A program made the translations under genes and the position numbers. The notes under the pieces are model-generated. The model was given only the letters and a program-made list of their open reading frames with translations, was not told the DNA's origin and searched no databases. Source: Gottfriedia luciferensis (lineage in GTDB: Bacteria > Bacillota > Bacilli > Bacillales > Bacillaceae_G). Taken from it: DNA of 64,000 bases. Positions 1 to 8,136 of this stretch are shown one piece after another; the first letter of the stretch is position 1; the number at the start of each line of letters is the position of its first letter. The stretch covers positions 62,001 through 126,000 of the forward strand of contig NZ_MDKC01000023.1 in the NCBI RefSeq assembly GCF_001712755.1, in the 5' to 3' direction.

Positions 1-146
1 GGTTGGAGCATCATGACAATTAATAATAGACTGGCGACAAATCGGACATATTTTGCTAAGCCGGTATTTGGAATTAACATCATAATGACGGTTGCAACTA
101 ATATATAAACGATAATATTTGAAACCCAGTGTATAAAGAATTCCAT
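1..146 (-). CDS. spoIIIAF: Stage III sporulation protein AF, N-terminal part (cut by window edge)
   Basis: Partial gene; only the first 48 or so codons are in the window. The visible protein starts MEFFIHWVSNIIVYILVATV and continues as two closely spaced hydrophobic segments, which matches the N-terminal membrane hairpin of SpoIIIAF. It lies 8 bp downstream of spoIIIAE on the same strand, the usual position in the spoIIIAA-AH operon. A purine-rich AGGTAGGTGA precedes the ATG. In B. subtilis SpoIIIAF is a mother-cell membrane component of the SpoIIIA-SpoIIQ channel that maintains forespore development. The identification rests on position and on the hydrophobic pattern. Confidence 0.9.
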   Translation of the reverse strand, partial: MEFFIHWVSNIIVYILVATVIMMLIPNTGLAKYVRFVASLLLIVMMLQ

Positions 147-154
147 TTTTTCAC

Positions 155-1324
155 CTACCTAAACATGACGACAATGTTTCCTGCCGCTATTATTAAAGTC
201 ATACTTAAGAAAAACATTAATGAAACAATTGATAAACAAACAAATAAATAAGTTACACTTTTTCCGATCGTATCAATTGTGCTAATGATATTTTTACTTC
301 CAACTGGTTGTAAAATCGCCGCTGAGAATTTATAAATTAAAGCTAAAACTAATATTTTAATAGCTGGGAATACAACGATTGCTAGTAAAGTAACTAAACC
401 TACTATCCCAACAGTATTTTTTAATAATAAAGACGCACTAATAACTGTATCTGTAACGTCTGCAAAAACTTTACCAACAACCGGAACAAAATTACTTGTT
501 ACAAATTTTGCTGTTTTTACTGCTACCCCATCCGAAACTGCAGTCGTCAAACCTTGTACACTTAATACACCTAAAAAAATAGTTAAAAAGATTCCTAGGA
601 CACCTACAGCAACATTTCTTATTAAAGAAGCTAGTTTCGTCACCTTTAACTCATCATTTATAATGCTTACAATACTTAAAATTGTAGATACAAGAATTAA
701 AGGTAGTACAAAATACGTCACTAGTAATCCACTTGTATGCATTAAAAAAATTAAAATTGGATGGAAAACGCCAACAGAAATAACACCACCTGATGTTGCA
801 ATCAAAGCTAGTAAAATAGGAATTAGTGCTCGTAAAAAATCAATCATAACTGTAATTGCATCTTGGGTGGCCTGCGTTGCAACATAGAAACTATTTAATG
901 CAAACACTACAAGTACTAGAAAAACCACATTATCAGCGATCTTACTAACCGTACTCTTCTCAAATGCATTTTGTAATGATTGGAGTAAAGAGCTAAAAAT
1001 AACTAACATAATTAAAATCCCTAATATTTTCCCATTACTTAATAACTCAAAAAATATATATTTAGCAAATGCAATAAACCACTCTTGTAATGAAAATTTC
1101 TTTTCTCCCTTTATAAATTGGATAAAGTCTCCTTTTTGACTTTCTGGTAAAAAACCACCATATTGATGAACAACTTCATCCCAATATTGTTGAACGTCAT
1201 CAATTCCTAACTTTTGTATTTGTTCATTTACTATTTCAGCAGGTGGAGGAGCAGCTTGTACAATTCTTGGTACTAAAAAAAAGAGAGTAAAGAAAAGAAG
1301 AAAAACTTTCATCCTTTTTGACAT
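155..1324 (-). CDS. spoIIIAE: Stage III sporulation protein AE
   Basis: 389 aa multi-pass membrane protein. A signal-like N-terminus (residues about 1-24, ending VQA) is followed by a soluble stretch to about residue 85 and then about eight hydrophobic segments to the C-terminus, as in SpoIIIAE. It is a component of the mother-cell SpoIIIA complex that joins the forespore SpoIIQ channel. The ATG is preceded by AGGAGGAC with good spacing. It sits between spoIIIAD and spoIIIAF, co-oriented and tightly packed, so it is almost certainly cotranscribed with them. In B. subtilis the operon is under sigma-E control; I did not identify the promoter here. Confidence 0.95.
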   Translation of the reverse strand: MSKRMKVFLLFFTLFFLVPRIVQAAPPPAEIVNEQIQKLGIDDVQQYWDEVVHQYGGFLPESQKGDFIQFIKGEKKFSLQEWFIAFAKYIFFELLSNGKILGILIMLVIFSSLLQSLQNAFEKSTVSKIADNVVFLVLVVFALNSFYVATQATQDAITVMIDFLRALIPILLALIATSGGVISVGVFHPILIFLMHTSGLLVTYFVLPLILVSTILSIVSIINDELKVTKLASLIRNVAVGVLGIFLTIFLGVLSVQGLTTAVSDGVAVKTAKFVTSNFVPVVGKVFADVTDTVISASLLLKNTVGIVGLVTLLAIVVFPAIKILVLALIYKFSAAILQPVGSKNIISTIDTIGKSVTYLFVCLSIVSLMFFLSMTLIIAAGNIVVMFR

Positions 1325-1345
1325 AATGTCCTCCTCCCCTTACAC

Positions 1346-1744
1346 TTAAGAAATTTTTGGTAAAAAACTTAAAATTGTTTCAATTAAGGCTGTTAAAATC
1401 GGTACTGCAAGAACCAAAATGAGTACTTTGCCCCCTAATTCAATCTTGGAAGCAATTGCCCCTTGGCCTGCATCTTTCGTAATTTGAACTCCAAATTCAG
1501 CTATGTATGCGATCCCAATTATTTTTAATAAAGTTTCAACATACACATTTTTAATACTAGCTTGATTTGCTAGTTTTTGAATTTGATCTAATAAGAACTG
1601 CACCTTATCTAATAAAAATAAAAACAAAACACAGCTTATAAAAACAGTTATTGCTAAAGTAAAATTATTCATTTTAAATTGATTTAATAGAAGAATGACA
1701 AATGTAGCAGCTAAACCAATACCAACAATTTGGATGATTTCCAA
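1346..1744 (-). CDS. spoIIIAD: Stage III sporulation protein AD
   Basis: 132 aa, highly hydrophobic protein with about four membrane segments, of normal length for SpoIIIAD. The start is a TTG (MEIIQIVGIG) preceded by GGGGTGAGAG; no ATG lies in a better position. It sits between spoIIIAC and spoIIIAE in the canonical order. SpoIIIAC and SpoIIIAD are the small membrane proteins of the SpoIIIA channel complex. The assignment rests on synteny plus the conserved stretch around KILGIAYIAEFG-like residues (here LLKIIGIAYIAEFG). Confidence 0.93.
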   Translation of the reverse strand: MEIIQIVGIGLAATFVILLLNQFKMNNFTLAITVFISCVLFLFLLDKVQFLLDQIQKLANQASIKNVYVETLLKIIGIAYIAEFGVQITKDAGQGAIASKIELGGKVLILVLAVPILTALIETILSFLPKIS

Positions 1745-1761
1745 AGACTCTCACCCCTAAT

Positions 1762-1965
1762 CTAATGAAATAGAAATACATCCCTAACTTTATTAAATAG
1801 ATCTCCAGCTTTAGTGATAACTTGAAGAAATACGATAATGAATGCAGTAATAATCGTCCAAGTAGCAAACTCTTCCTGTCCGGCTTTTTTTAAGACCGCA
1901 TGAATAATTGCAGCAATTACTCCAATCCCAGCAATTTGAAACATCAGCGCATAATTTGTAATCAA
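1762..1965 (-). CDS. spoIIIAC: Stage III sporulation protein AC
   Basis: 67 aa membrane protein with two hydrophobic helices, the expected size for SpoIIIAC. The start is TTG (MITNYALMFQIAGIG), set by GGAGGAATTTAAA immediately upstream. The linker between the helices reads VLKKAGQEEFA, typical of the family. It is part of the SpoIIIA membrane complex of the mother cell. It is 17 bp from spoIIIAD and 12 bp from spoIIIAB, on the same strand, so operonic. Confidence 0.93.
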   Translation of the reverse strand: MITNYALMFQIAGIGVIAAIIHAVLKKAGQEEFATWTIITAFIIVFLQVITKAGDLFNKVRDVFLFH

Positions 1966-1977
1966 TTTAAATTCCTC

Positions 1978-2490
1978 CTACAAGAGTAATATAACGATTA
2001 AGATTCCACTCAAAACACCTAGCATTTTAGACATTCGTTCATAACTACCCTGTGAATCGATTGCTTCTTGCTCTTCCCTTTCCAAATGCTTTAATGCTAA
2101 AATGATTTGTTTTTGTTGTGAATATTTATCATGCATACCAATTGTCTCACCAAATTGTAATAACACTTGTATGTCAGACTCTTTAATCGAGACAGTTTTT
2201 GCATATTTCATTAATGAATTTTCCCAGGCTTCTTTCGCTGAAAATGCACTCGTTTCAAGTTGAATTGCAAAATCCTTTAAACAACTATTAATTGGTCCTT
2301 TCAATTGACTCGAAATTCTTCTAAACGCTTCTTGCAGTGGCAATTGACTGTACATTACCTCTGCCTCAAGAGATTGAAGCGCCAATTTCCAGCCCCTTAA
2401 TTCTTTTGTTCGTTCTGATAATCTACCTGCAAAATAAAATCCAAGCCAGCTTGTTGAAAAAATGATAATAAGTGCTCCAATCCATCTCAT
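1978..2490 (-). CDS. spoIIIAB: Stage III sporulation protein AB
   Basis: 170 aa, with an N-terminal membrane anchor (residues about 3-20), a cytosolic helical domain, and a second hydrophobic segment at the extreme C-terminus (GVLSGILIVILLL). The C-terminal half resembles type II secretion GspF-like helices, as known for SpoIIIAB. The stretch GWKLALQSLEAEV is typical. Its start codon directly abuts the spoIIIAA stop, so translation is probably coupled. Confidence 0.94.
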   Translation of the reverse strand: MRWIGALIIIFSTSWLGFYFAGRLSERTKELRGWKLALQSLEAEVMYSQLPLQEAFRRISSQLKGPINSCLKDFAIQLETSAFSAKEAWENSLMKYAKTVSIKESDIQVLLQFGETIGMHDKYSQQKQIILALKHLEREEQEAIDSQGSYERMSKMLGVLSGILIVILLL

Positions 2491-3411
2491 CTAAAGCACC
2501 GCCCTTGGATGAAATAAACTTGTAAAATCCTTATTTTTAATATCCGTTACAGTACCTGGTGAAGGAAAATTTGAAATTTCAATAAATCGTTCAAATGTCC
2601 CATTTTGGAACAAAGGCAAAAGAGAAGGACGTTTTCTAATTTCCTCAAGAGAATAGCCATGGACGGTCACTATTAATTGAACACCGGCAAAAATCGCTTC
2701 TAAAATTGCATCGACATCTTCCTTTTTTCCAATTTCGTCTACAAGAATGACATGAGGACTCATCGACCTTACAAGCATCATCATTCCTTCAGCCTTAGGA
2801 CATGCATCTAATACATCGATTCTTTCACCAAATGTATATTGAGGAACCCCTTTAACTGAACCCGCTATCTCAGATCGTTCGTCAACAATGCCAACCTTCC
2901 CAGGTCTTATTCCTCTTATGGCATCGCCTTGACTCACCACTCTAGCAAAATCCCTCAGTAATGTGGTTTTCCCTGCTTGAGGTGGGCCAATCAGCATAGT
3001 GTTTTTCCATCTTCCTTCATAAACATACTTTACAAATGGACTAGCTATTCCTACTTTTTCTTTTGCAATACGAAAATTATATGAACTAATATCTCGAATC
3101 ATTTTAACCATTCCGTTTTCGGTAACAACGCGACCAGCTAACCCGACTCGATGCCCACCTTTAATTGTGATATAGCCTTTTTTCAATTCTTCCTCAATTG
3201 TATAAATTGAAAATTGACTTAACTTCCCAAGAATCTGAGCGCCTTCTTCTTCTGTTAGGATATAAGGAATAAAATTTGACTGATTATTAGAAATCACTTC
3301 AACCGGACGCCCAATTCTTAACCTTAACTCCTCAACTTGATGTAAGTCTCCATATGAACGCTGTAACTTTTCTTTAATTAATGAAGGCAATACGTTGAAA
3401 ACCTCTTTCAT
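2491..3411 (-). CDS. spoIIIAA: Stage III sporulation ATPase AA
   Basis: 306 aa cytosolic ATPase of the secretion-ATPase type. The Walker A motif GPPQAGKTTLLRD lies at about residues 142-154, a Walker B-like HVILVDEIG at about 220-228, and the family motif IVDERSEIAG between them. It is thought to power the SpoIIIA-SpoIIQ feeding-tube complex during engulfment. It is the first gene of the spoIIIA operon, directly downstream of yqhV, in B. subtilis order. The length is normal for the family. Confidence 0.96.
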   Translation of the reverse strand: MKEVFNVLPSLIKEKLQRSYGDLHQVEELRLRIGRPVEVISNNQSNFIPYILTEEEGAQILGKLSQFSIYTIEEELKKGYITIKGGHRVGLAGRVVTENGMVKMIRDISSYNFRIAKEKVGIASPFVKYVYEGRWKNTMLIGPPQAGKTTLLRDFARVVSQGDAIRGIRPGKVGIVDERSEIAGSVKGVPQYTFGERIDVLDACPKAEGMMMLVRSMSPHVILVDEIGKKEDVDAILEAIFAGVQLIVTVHGYSLEEIRKRPSLLPLFQNGTFERFIEISNFPSPGTVTDIKNKDFTSLFHPRAVL

Positions 3412-3427
3412 AAAAGGTCACATCCTA

Positions 3428-3709
3428 TCATTTAAAAACTGCCAACAATATTAAAAACACACCACAAACAACTAAAACTAATCGAATAGGGTCTAATTTA
3501 GATGCAACACCTATAATTCCAATAGCCATTGTTGAAATGAGGATAATCGGTCCGACAGTTGCCAAAACACTATTTACTGCTAATGCTTTCTTAATGTCGT
3601 TTAAATACAAAATTGTAAAAGCAGCAATCAATTCAACACTTCCACCAAAAACTCTGAGCATTCCCATACTTAGAACTGCTCGATCCATTGAATCAATCCA
3701 ATCCTTCAT
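3428..3709 (-). CDS. yqhV: YqhV family small membrane protein (DUF2619)
   Basis: 93 aa from the chosen start MKDWIDSMDRAVL; a longer reading frame exists, but the ATG at 3709 follows AAAAAAGGTGTG at a better distance. Three hydrophobic segments are visible. It sits directly upstream of spoIIIAA, where B. subtilis has yqhV, and its opening (AVLSMGMLRVFGGSVELIAA) matches the DUF2619 type. The molecular function is unknown. The promoter that reads into spoIIIAA may lie inside this gene. Confidence 0.85.
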   Translation of the reverse strand: MKDWIDSMDRAVLSMGMLRVFGGSVELIAAFTILYLNDIKKALAVNSVLATVGPIILISTMAIGIIGVASKLDPIRLVLVVCGVFLILLAVFK

Positions 3710-3794
3710 AGCTACACACCTTTTTTCATTCGTTTTTATTACTAATATGCTGAACATGTCCATTTCAGAAGACAAACATTAATTCGAAGGCACA

Positions 3795-3828
3795 AAAAAA
3801 GAGAGAAGTCATATAACTTCTCTCTCTC
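3795..3828 (-). terminator. Hairpin with T tract upstream of yqhV
   Basis: Perfect arms GAGAGAAGT / ACTTCTCTC around CATATA. Read on the minus strand the hairpin is followed by a run of seven T, so it would end transcription arriving from the efp/yqgC side. A second copy lies near 4327. Confidence 0.6.
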
Positions 3829-3860
3829 GTTGTTGAAAAACAACCTCTTCAATTAAATTA
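3801..3860. repeat. Direct repeat copy A (hairpin plus flank)
   Basis: About 60 bp that recur at 4328-4390 with a few differences. Both copies share the GAGAGAAGTC..ATA hairpin, GTTGAAA, a CAA(A)C..T segment and TCAATTAAATTA at the end. The copies flank a gene-free stretch of about 470 bp. Confidence 0.75.
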
Positions 3861-3888
3861 TCATATTTTCGCAAAAGGAGTAGAGTGA

Positions 3889-4016
3889 TGCTGATTTCCA
3901 CTACAGGATGCTCGCTTTCCATGGGGCGAGACCTGAGCCTCCTCGGCAAGCCTGCGGGGTCTTTAGCCTTCCCGCTAATCCCATAGGAGTCGAGCAGCCC
4001 TCCGTTCCAATCAACT
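3889..4016. repeat. GC-rich imperfect palindromic element, dispersed-repeat type
   Basis: A compact GC-rich island in an AT-rich gap. The outer ends (CTGATTTCC and CCGTTCCAATCA) are roughly complementary. Inside them CTCG..ATGGG pairs with CCCAT..CGAG, and AGACC pairs with GGTCT around a CCTCCTCGGCAAGCCTGCGG core. From memory, many Bacillaceae genomes carry dispersed elements with the same CTTTCC / GCCTCCTCGGC / CTGCGGGGTCT / GGAGTC layout. I see a single copy here and no coding capacity. It could be a REP/MITE-like element or a transcribed structured RNA. Confidence 0.65.
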
Positions 4017-4327
4017 TATTCATCGAAAAAAGTCTGCAATAAATTCTAATCAAAAAGCCTTTACTTAGAGTAACCTACTATTGTTTAGGTCAATAAATAT
4101 CGAACATTAATTAGAACTTATTCTTGAATTTGTTATTCTAAAAATTAGTCCATAGTAATTTTAACTTCTGAAATTCACTACTAGTGATTTTTGAAATCAT
4201 GAAATAGCTCAAAATATTAACATTTAAAACCATTAATAAATGATCCAAAAAATGATAATTTCATTATAAATAAGTTGAATTTAATGTCCGTTTTCCATAT
4301 TGACCATTTTATTTTTTAACATTCTGA
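4017..4327. other. AT-rich gene-free stretch, nothing recognised
   Basis: About 310 bp between the GC-rich element and direct repeat copy B. No open frame with a ribosome binding site, no clear hairpin and no promoter that stands out from the AT background. Confidence 0.6.
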
Positions 4328-4390
4328 GAGAGAAGTCGTATAACTTCTCTCTCTCACGCTGTTGAAAGACAAACTTGTCAATTAAATTAA
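4328..4390. repeat. Direct repeat copy B (hairpin plus flank)
   Basis: Second copy of the sequence at 3801-3860. The hairpin arms are intact (GAGAGAAGT / ACTTCTCTC around CGTATA), but there is no T run after them on the minus strand, so this copy is a poorer terminator than copy A. It lies just downstream of the DUF456 gene. Confidence 0.75.
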
Positions 4391-4433
4391 AAATTTCTTT
4401 CTTCGTTGTTTAAATAAAAGATTCTAATACTAA

Positions 4434-4922
4434 TTAAAATATAATATAAACAAAAAAGATTATTACCATAATAACTTGCAATACCGCTTTTGCTAATGAG
4501 CTACTAATAAAAGAGACAACTGTCGCCCATGCAGATTTTATTGACTCTTTCGTATTCTTCCCTTGTAATTTCTCAGCAATAAAAACAGAAATGAATGGGA
4601 CGATAATTAAGCCAAAGGGAGGAAAAACAAACGATCCTACGATTACAGCTAAACAACCTACTCTTTCACCAGTTTTTGTACTGCCATATTTTTTTAGAAA
4701 GTATTTATTAGCTAGAATATCCGCTAGAAAAATAACAGCTGTAAAAATTAGCATAATAATCCAAAACGACATATTTAAATTACTTTTATTAATACCAAAG
4801 TAATAAATTAAAAAGCCCACCCATAATACTGGTACACCTGGAATTATTGGTTTGATTAGCGCAATAAACGCCAATGCAAAACAAATGATAATCAATGTCC
4901 AAAGAACAATTGATGTAACCAT
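4434..4922 (-). CDS. yqgC: DUF456 family membrane protein (YqgC-like)
   Basis: 162 aa with about five membrane segments. The motif IPGVPVLWVGFLIYYFG near residues 27-43 and the glycine/proline pattern GSFVFPPFGLIIVPFISVFIAE are typical of DUF456 proteins. Function unknown. In B. subtilis the corresponding gene, yqgC, lies next to sodA; here it is between yqhV and efp, about 56 kb from sodA. It is followed by direct repeat copy B, and efp upstream has its own terminator, so it is probably transcribed separately. Confidence 0.75.
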   Translation of the reverse strand: MVTSIVLWTLIIICFALAFIALIKPIIPGVPVLWVGFLIYYFGINKSNLNMSFWIIMLIFTAVIFLADILANKYFLKKYGSTKTGERVGCLAVIVGSFVFPPFGLIIVPFISVFIAEKLQGKNTKESIKSAWATVVSFISSSLAKAVLQVIMVIIFFVYIIF

Positions 4923-4957
4923 TTAATCACCCTTACTTATTTAAATTGGTTAATAGA

Positions 4958-4990
4958 AAAAAAGAGACACTATTTAAATTAGTGCCCCCA
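4958..4990 (-). terminator. Terminator after efp
   Basis: On the minus strand GGCACTA, loop ATTTAAA, TAGTGTC (one G-U pair), followed by TCTTTTTTTC. It lies just downstream of the efp stop. Confidence 0.75.
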
Positions 4991-5003
4991 TTTTTACATT
5001 AAA

Positions 5004-5567
5004 TTAAGATTTTGCACGTGAAACGTAGCTAGCTTCAGTTGTGTTAATGATTAATACTTCGCCTTCATTAATGAAGATTGGTACTTGTACTACTAAACCA
5101 GTTTCCATTGTAGCTGGTTTTGTAACGTTAGAAGCAGTATCACCTTTAATACCTGGCTCAGTTTCAACTACTTTTAGGTCAACTGTGTTTGGTAATTCAA
5201 CACCTAAAATTTCACTTTCAAACGTCATGATATAAACTTCCATATTTTCTTTAAGGAATTTTAATTCACGCTCAATATTTGCTTCTGGTAATTCAATTTG
5301 CTCATATGACTCATTGTCCATGAATACATGTTGGTTACCATTAGCATATAAATATTGCATTTTACGGTTTTGAATATGAGCTTTCGCTACTTTCTCACCA
5401 GCACGGAATGTTTTTTCTTGTACAGCACCTGTACGTAGGTTACGAAGTTTTGAACGTACGAATGCAGCACCTTTACCCGGTTTAACGTGTTGGAAATCCA
5501 TTACTTGCCAAAGTCCACCGTCAGTTTCAATTGTTAAACCTGTACGAAAATCGTTTACTGAAATCAT
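5004..5567 (-). CDS. efp: Translation elongation factor P
   Basis: 187 aa, close to the usual EF-P length. The N-terminal KOW-like domain carries the loop [10 protein letters not shown] with Lys32, the residue that is post-translationally modified in the family. The central and C-terminal OB domains follow, ending in [22 protein letters not shown] rescues ribosomes stalled on polyproline stretches. The ATG follows TAGGAGGATATTTA. It is downstream of papA as in B. subtilis, but an 11-bp inverted repeat lies in the gap between the two. Confidence 0.98.
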   Translation of the reverse strand: MISVNDFRTGLTIETDGGLWQVMDFQHVKPGKGAAFVRSKLRNLRTGAVQEKTFRAGEKVAKAHIQNRKMQYLYANGNQHVFMDNESYEQIELPEANIERELKFLKENMEVYIMTFESEILGVELPNTVDLKVVETEPGIKGDTASNVTKPATMETGLVVQVPIFINEGEVLIINTTEASYVSRAKS

Positions 5568-5587
5568 TAAATATCCTCCTAAAAAAT

Positions 5588-5632
5588 GAAATGGTTCTAT
5601 AAGTATGTATTGTGTAAAAAAAGAACCATTTC
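5588..5632. promoter_or_regulatory. 11-bp inverted repeat in the efp leader
   Basis: Arms GAAATGGTTCT and AGAACCATTTC are perfectly complementary, with about 23 nt between them. On the minus strand the 3' arm ends just before the efp ribosome binding site. The 5' arm is followed by seven T, so the dyad could act as a leader hairpin, a weak terminator of papA read-through, or an operator. No known regulator motif was recognised. Confidence 0.5.
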
Positions 5633-5717
5633 TCTTACCATGAATTTCTTTTACAACTTTATATCATAAAGTAAAATACGCTTTTTGTGTAGTTCTAATT
5701 TCTAATCTAATGAAAAC

Positions 5718-6779
5718 TTATAAAATGATTAGATTTTTTGGTGAAGACATTAAGTTTTCGTTACCACCAGTTTTAACGATTAAATCGTCTTCTATACGAA
5801 CTCCACCTAGATTTGGAATATAAATACCTGGTTCACAAGTTACGATCATATTTGGCTCTAATACTGTATCAGAACGGAATGATACGCCAGGTCCCTCATG
5901 TACTTCTAGACCAATACCATGGCCAGTTCCATGTCCATAATATTCTCCATAACCTTTTTCAGTAATATAATCACGTGTTAAAGCATCAGCTTCTTTACCT
6001 GTAATACCTGCTTTAATCCCGTTAACACCACGTAATTGAGCTTCAAGAACGATATCATAAATTTTCTTCAAATCAGAATGAGGCTCACCTACAGAAACTG
6101 TTCTAGTCATATCTGATACATAACCTTTATAGTATGCTCCAAAATCTAACGTTACAAAATCACCTGTTTCAATTACTTTTTCTGATGCTACACCGTGAGG
6201 AAGAGCAGAACGAGTACCAGAAGCAACGATTGTATCAAATGATGATGAAGTAGCACCTAATTTACGCATAAAAAATTCTAACTCATTCGATACTTCTAAT
6301 TCAGTAACACCTGGACGGATAAATCCTAAAATATGATCAAAAGCAGATTCTGCAATTTTAGCAGCTTCCTTAATGATTGAAATCTCTGCATCCGTTTTAA
6401 TTAAGCGTAATTTTTCAATTAATCCGCTTACAGGAACTAATTCTGCTTTTACCACTTTGCGGTAAGAACCAAATTCTGTAAACGTAACATGATCTTGCTC
6501 AAATCCAAGTTTTGCTACGCCAAATTTCTCTGTTAAAGCTGCAACTTCAGCTGGAATTGAACCTTCATGTTTAACAATCTCATAACCTTCACATTGGCTA
6601 GTAGCTTGTTCAATGTAGCGGAAATCAGTAATGAATAAAGCTTTGTCCTGTGTAATTAAAGCAACACCAGCAGAACCTGTAAAGTTCGTCATGTAACGTC
6701 TGTTGTATGTACTAGTAACTAATAATGCATCTATTCCTTTTTCTACTAAAGCTTCACGTAACTTTTTAATTTTTTCCAT
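5718..6779 (-). CDS. papA: Xaa-Pro aminopeptidase / peptidase M24 family
   Basis: 353 aa. The N-terminal creatinase-like domain (residues about 1-130) is followed by a pita-bread metallopeptidase fold. Metal ligands are visible: [18 protein letters not shown] (two Asp), [14 protein letters not shown] (His), TCEPGIYIP (Glu) and [11 protein letters not shown] (Glu). It removes N-terminal residues preceding proline in the cytosol. Its start overlaps the end of aroQ by 14 bp. The aroQ-papA-efp order equals yqhS-yqhT-efp of B. subtilis. Confidence 0.94.
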   Translation of the reverse strand: MEKIKKLREALVEKGIDALLVTSTYNRRYMTNFTGSAGVALITQDKALFITDFRYIEQATSQCEGYEIVKHEGSIPAEVAALTEKFGVAKLGFEQDHVTFTEFGSYRKVVKAELVPVSGLIEKLRLIKTDAEISIIKEAAKIAESAFDHILGFIRPGVTELEVSNELEFFMRKLGATSSSFDTIVASGTRSALPHGVASEKVIETGDFVTLDFGAYYKGYVSDMTRTVSVGEPHSDLKKIYDIVLEAQLRGVNGIKAGITGKEADALTRDYITEKGYGEYYGHGTGHGIGLEVHEGPGVSFRSDTVLEPNMIVTCEPGIYIPNLGGVRIEDDLIVKTGGNENLMSSPKNLIIL

Positions 6780-7224
6780 TGTTTTTCTCTCCCCTACTAA
6801 TCTTTTTTAACGCACTTAAACCTAAATCATATCCATACACACCTAAACCAACGATTTGCCCTACAGTTACTGCAGCTAAAACTGAAGTATGTCTGAACTC
6901 TTCTCTTTTATGTATATTTGAAATGTGTACTTCAATAGTTGGTACGGTAATACTTGCAATTGCATCACGAATTGCATAACTATAATGAGTAAATGCGCCA
7001 GGATTAAATAGAATCCCATCATAGACATTATTTGCCGCATGCAGCTGATCAATTAGTTCACCTTCATGATTCGATTGAAAGCAATCAATCGTATCCCCAT
7101 CTTCATGTGCAAGCGATGATAAATGATCCTCAATATCCTTTAATGTAGTTGAACCATAGATAGAAACTTCTCTCTGACCGAGCATATTTAGATTAGGTCC
7201 ATTCAATAATAAAAACTTAGCCAT
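6766..7224 (-). CDS. aroQ: Type II 3-dehydroquinate dehydratase
   Basis: 152 aa from the chosen start [16 protein letters not shown] (position 7224), preceded by GGTGGAG; an upstream GTG in the same frame overlaps that ribosome binding site. Active-site blocks of the small dodecameric enzyme are visible: [12 protein letters not shown], the Tyr in [16 protein letters not shown] and [17 protein letters not shown]. It converts 3-dehydroquinate to 3-dehydroshikimate in the shikimate pathway. It overlaps papA and is likely cotranscribed with it. The shikimate kinase gene is also in this window, at 39.1 kb. Confidence 0.96.
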   Translation of the reverse strand: MAKFLLLNGPNLNMLGQREVSIYGSTTLKDIEDHLSSLAHEDGDTIDCFQSNHEGELIDQLHAANNVYDGILFNPGAFTHYSYAIRDAIASITVPTIEVHISNIHKREEFRHTSVLAAVTVGQIVGLGVYGYDLGLSALKKISRGEKNNGKN

Positions 7225-7312
7225 TTTAAAAGTCTCCACCCATCATTTCGGCATATTTATCCCAAATACACATATCTTGGAATACCCAAGGTTTATTTTA
7301 TCATAGGCCAGA

Positions 7313-7930
7313 CTATTTTGAATAGCCACGCAAATATGCCTTTTGCTCTTGAAATGCAAAAGAAACAGAATATGCAATAAAAGTTCCGTATAAAATGAAT
7401 AAACAGATTGTAGTAACTGTCGTATCAGATGAGTAATCCTTAATTGCTTTTAAATCGAATGCTATTTTACCTAGAAGAATAAAAACAATAACCCAAAGGA
7501 GCAATCCAAAAAATATACCTGGCAGAACTCCGTTAAATTTTCTACCGATAAAATAAAATACAAATGCAATAATGATTGAAATAATGCCTATTCCAACTAT
7601 AGAAATTAAGTTTTCAACATAACCATTTGCCCATTTTCCAAGTTTGATTCTTTCTAAAACAAAATTTGGACCAATTTGAGTAAAGTCAAAATAACTAAGA
7701 ACTAACAAAACTGAAGACCAAAATATGCCACCAAAAAACCCAATACTTACAATCTTATTAAAGTTCTTATTCCCTTTTGAATCACCATCGCCACCTTGGA
7801 CTAGGTATTCATTTTGGCTTTTACTCTGATTTTGATCTTGGTTTTGATTGTTTTCTTGATCCTGTATACCTTTTTCTTGTTCTTGAACCTGATCTTGATT
7901 TTTTTCTTGTTCTTTATCTTTTTCCTGCAT
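7313..7930 (-). CDS. yqhR: YqhR family membrane protein
   Basis: 205 aa. Residues 1 to about 42 are a low-complexity tail of Gln, Glu, Asn, Asp and Lys (for example QDQENNQNQDQNQ). Then come four hydrophobic segments, with GFFGGIFWSSVLLVLSYFDF first. Position next to aroQ and divergent from yqhQ matches B. subtilis yqhR. Function unknown. The charged tail is probably cytosolic; tail length varies easily in such repeats. The family assignment rests on synteny plus the membrane core. Confidence 0.8.
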   Translation of the reverse strand: MQEKDKEQEKNQDQVQEQEKGIQDQENNQNQDQNQSKSQNEYLVQGGDGDSKGNKNFNKIVSIGFFGGIFWSSVLLVLSYFDFTQIGPNFVLERIKLGKWANGYVENLISIVGIGIISIIIAFVFYFIGRKFNGVLPGIFFGLLLWVIVFILLGKIAFDLKAIKDYSSDTTVTTICLFILYGTFIAYSVSFAFQEQKAYLRGYSK

Positions 7931-8136
7931 TTAACATTTCCCTTTCCATACATTGCTAAATATCTCTGAGTATTATGTCCAACTAAGAAATTTTTAATGT
8001 GATTCTGAATTTTTATTAGAAAATTAAAAATATTATGATTATTATTTAGATTTTCCTACTTCTTACTTGCACCATTATTATGCTTACATTTACAATAGAT
8101 AGTAATAGATAAAAAACAAGTTTAGGTTGGTGCAAC

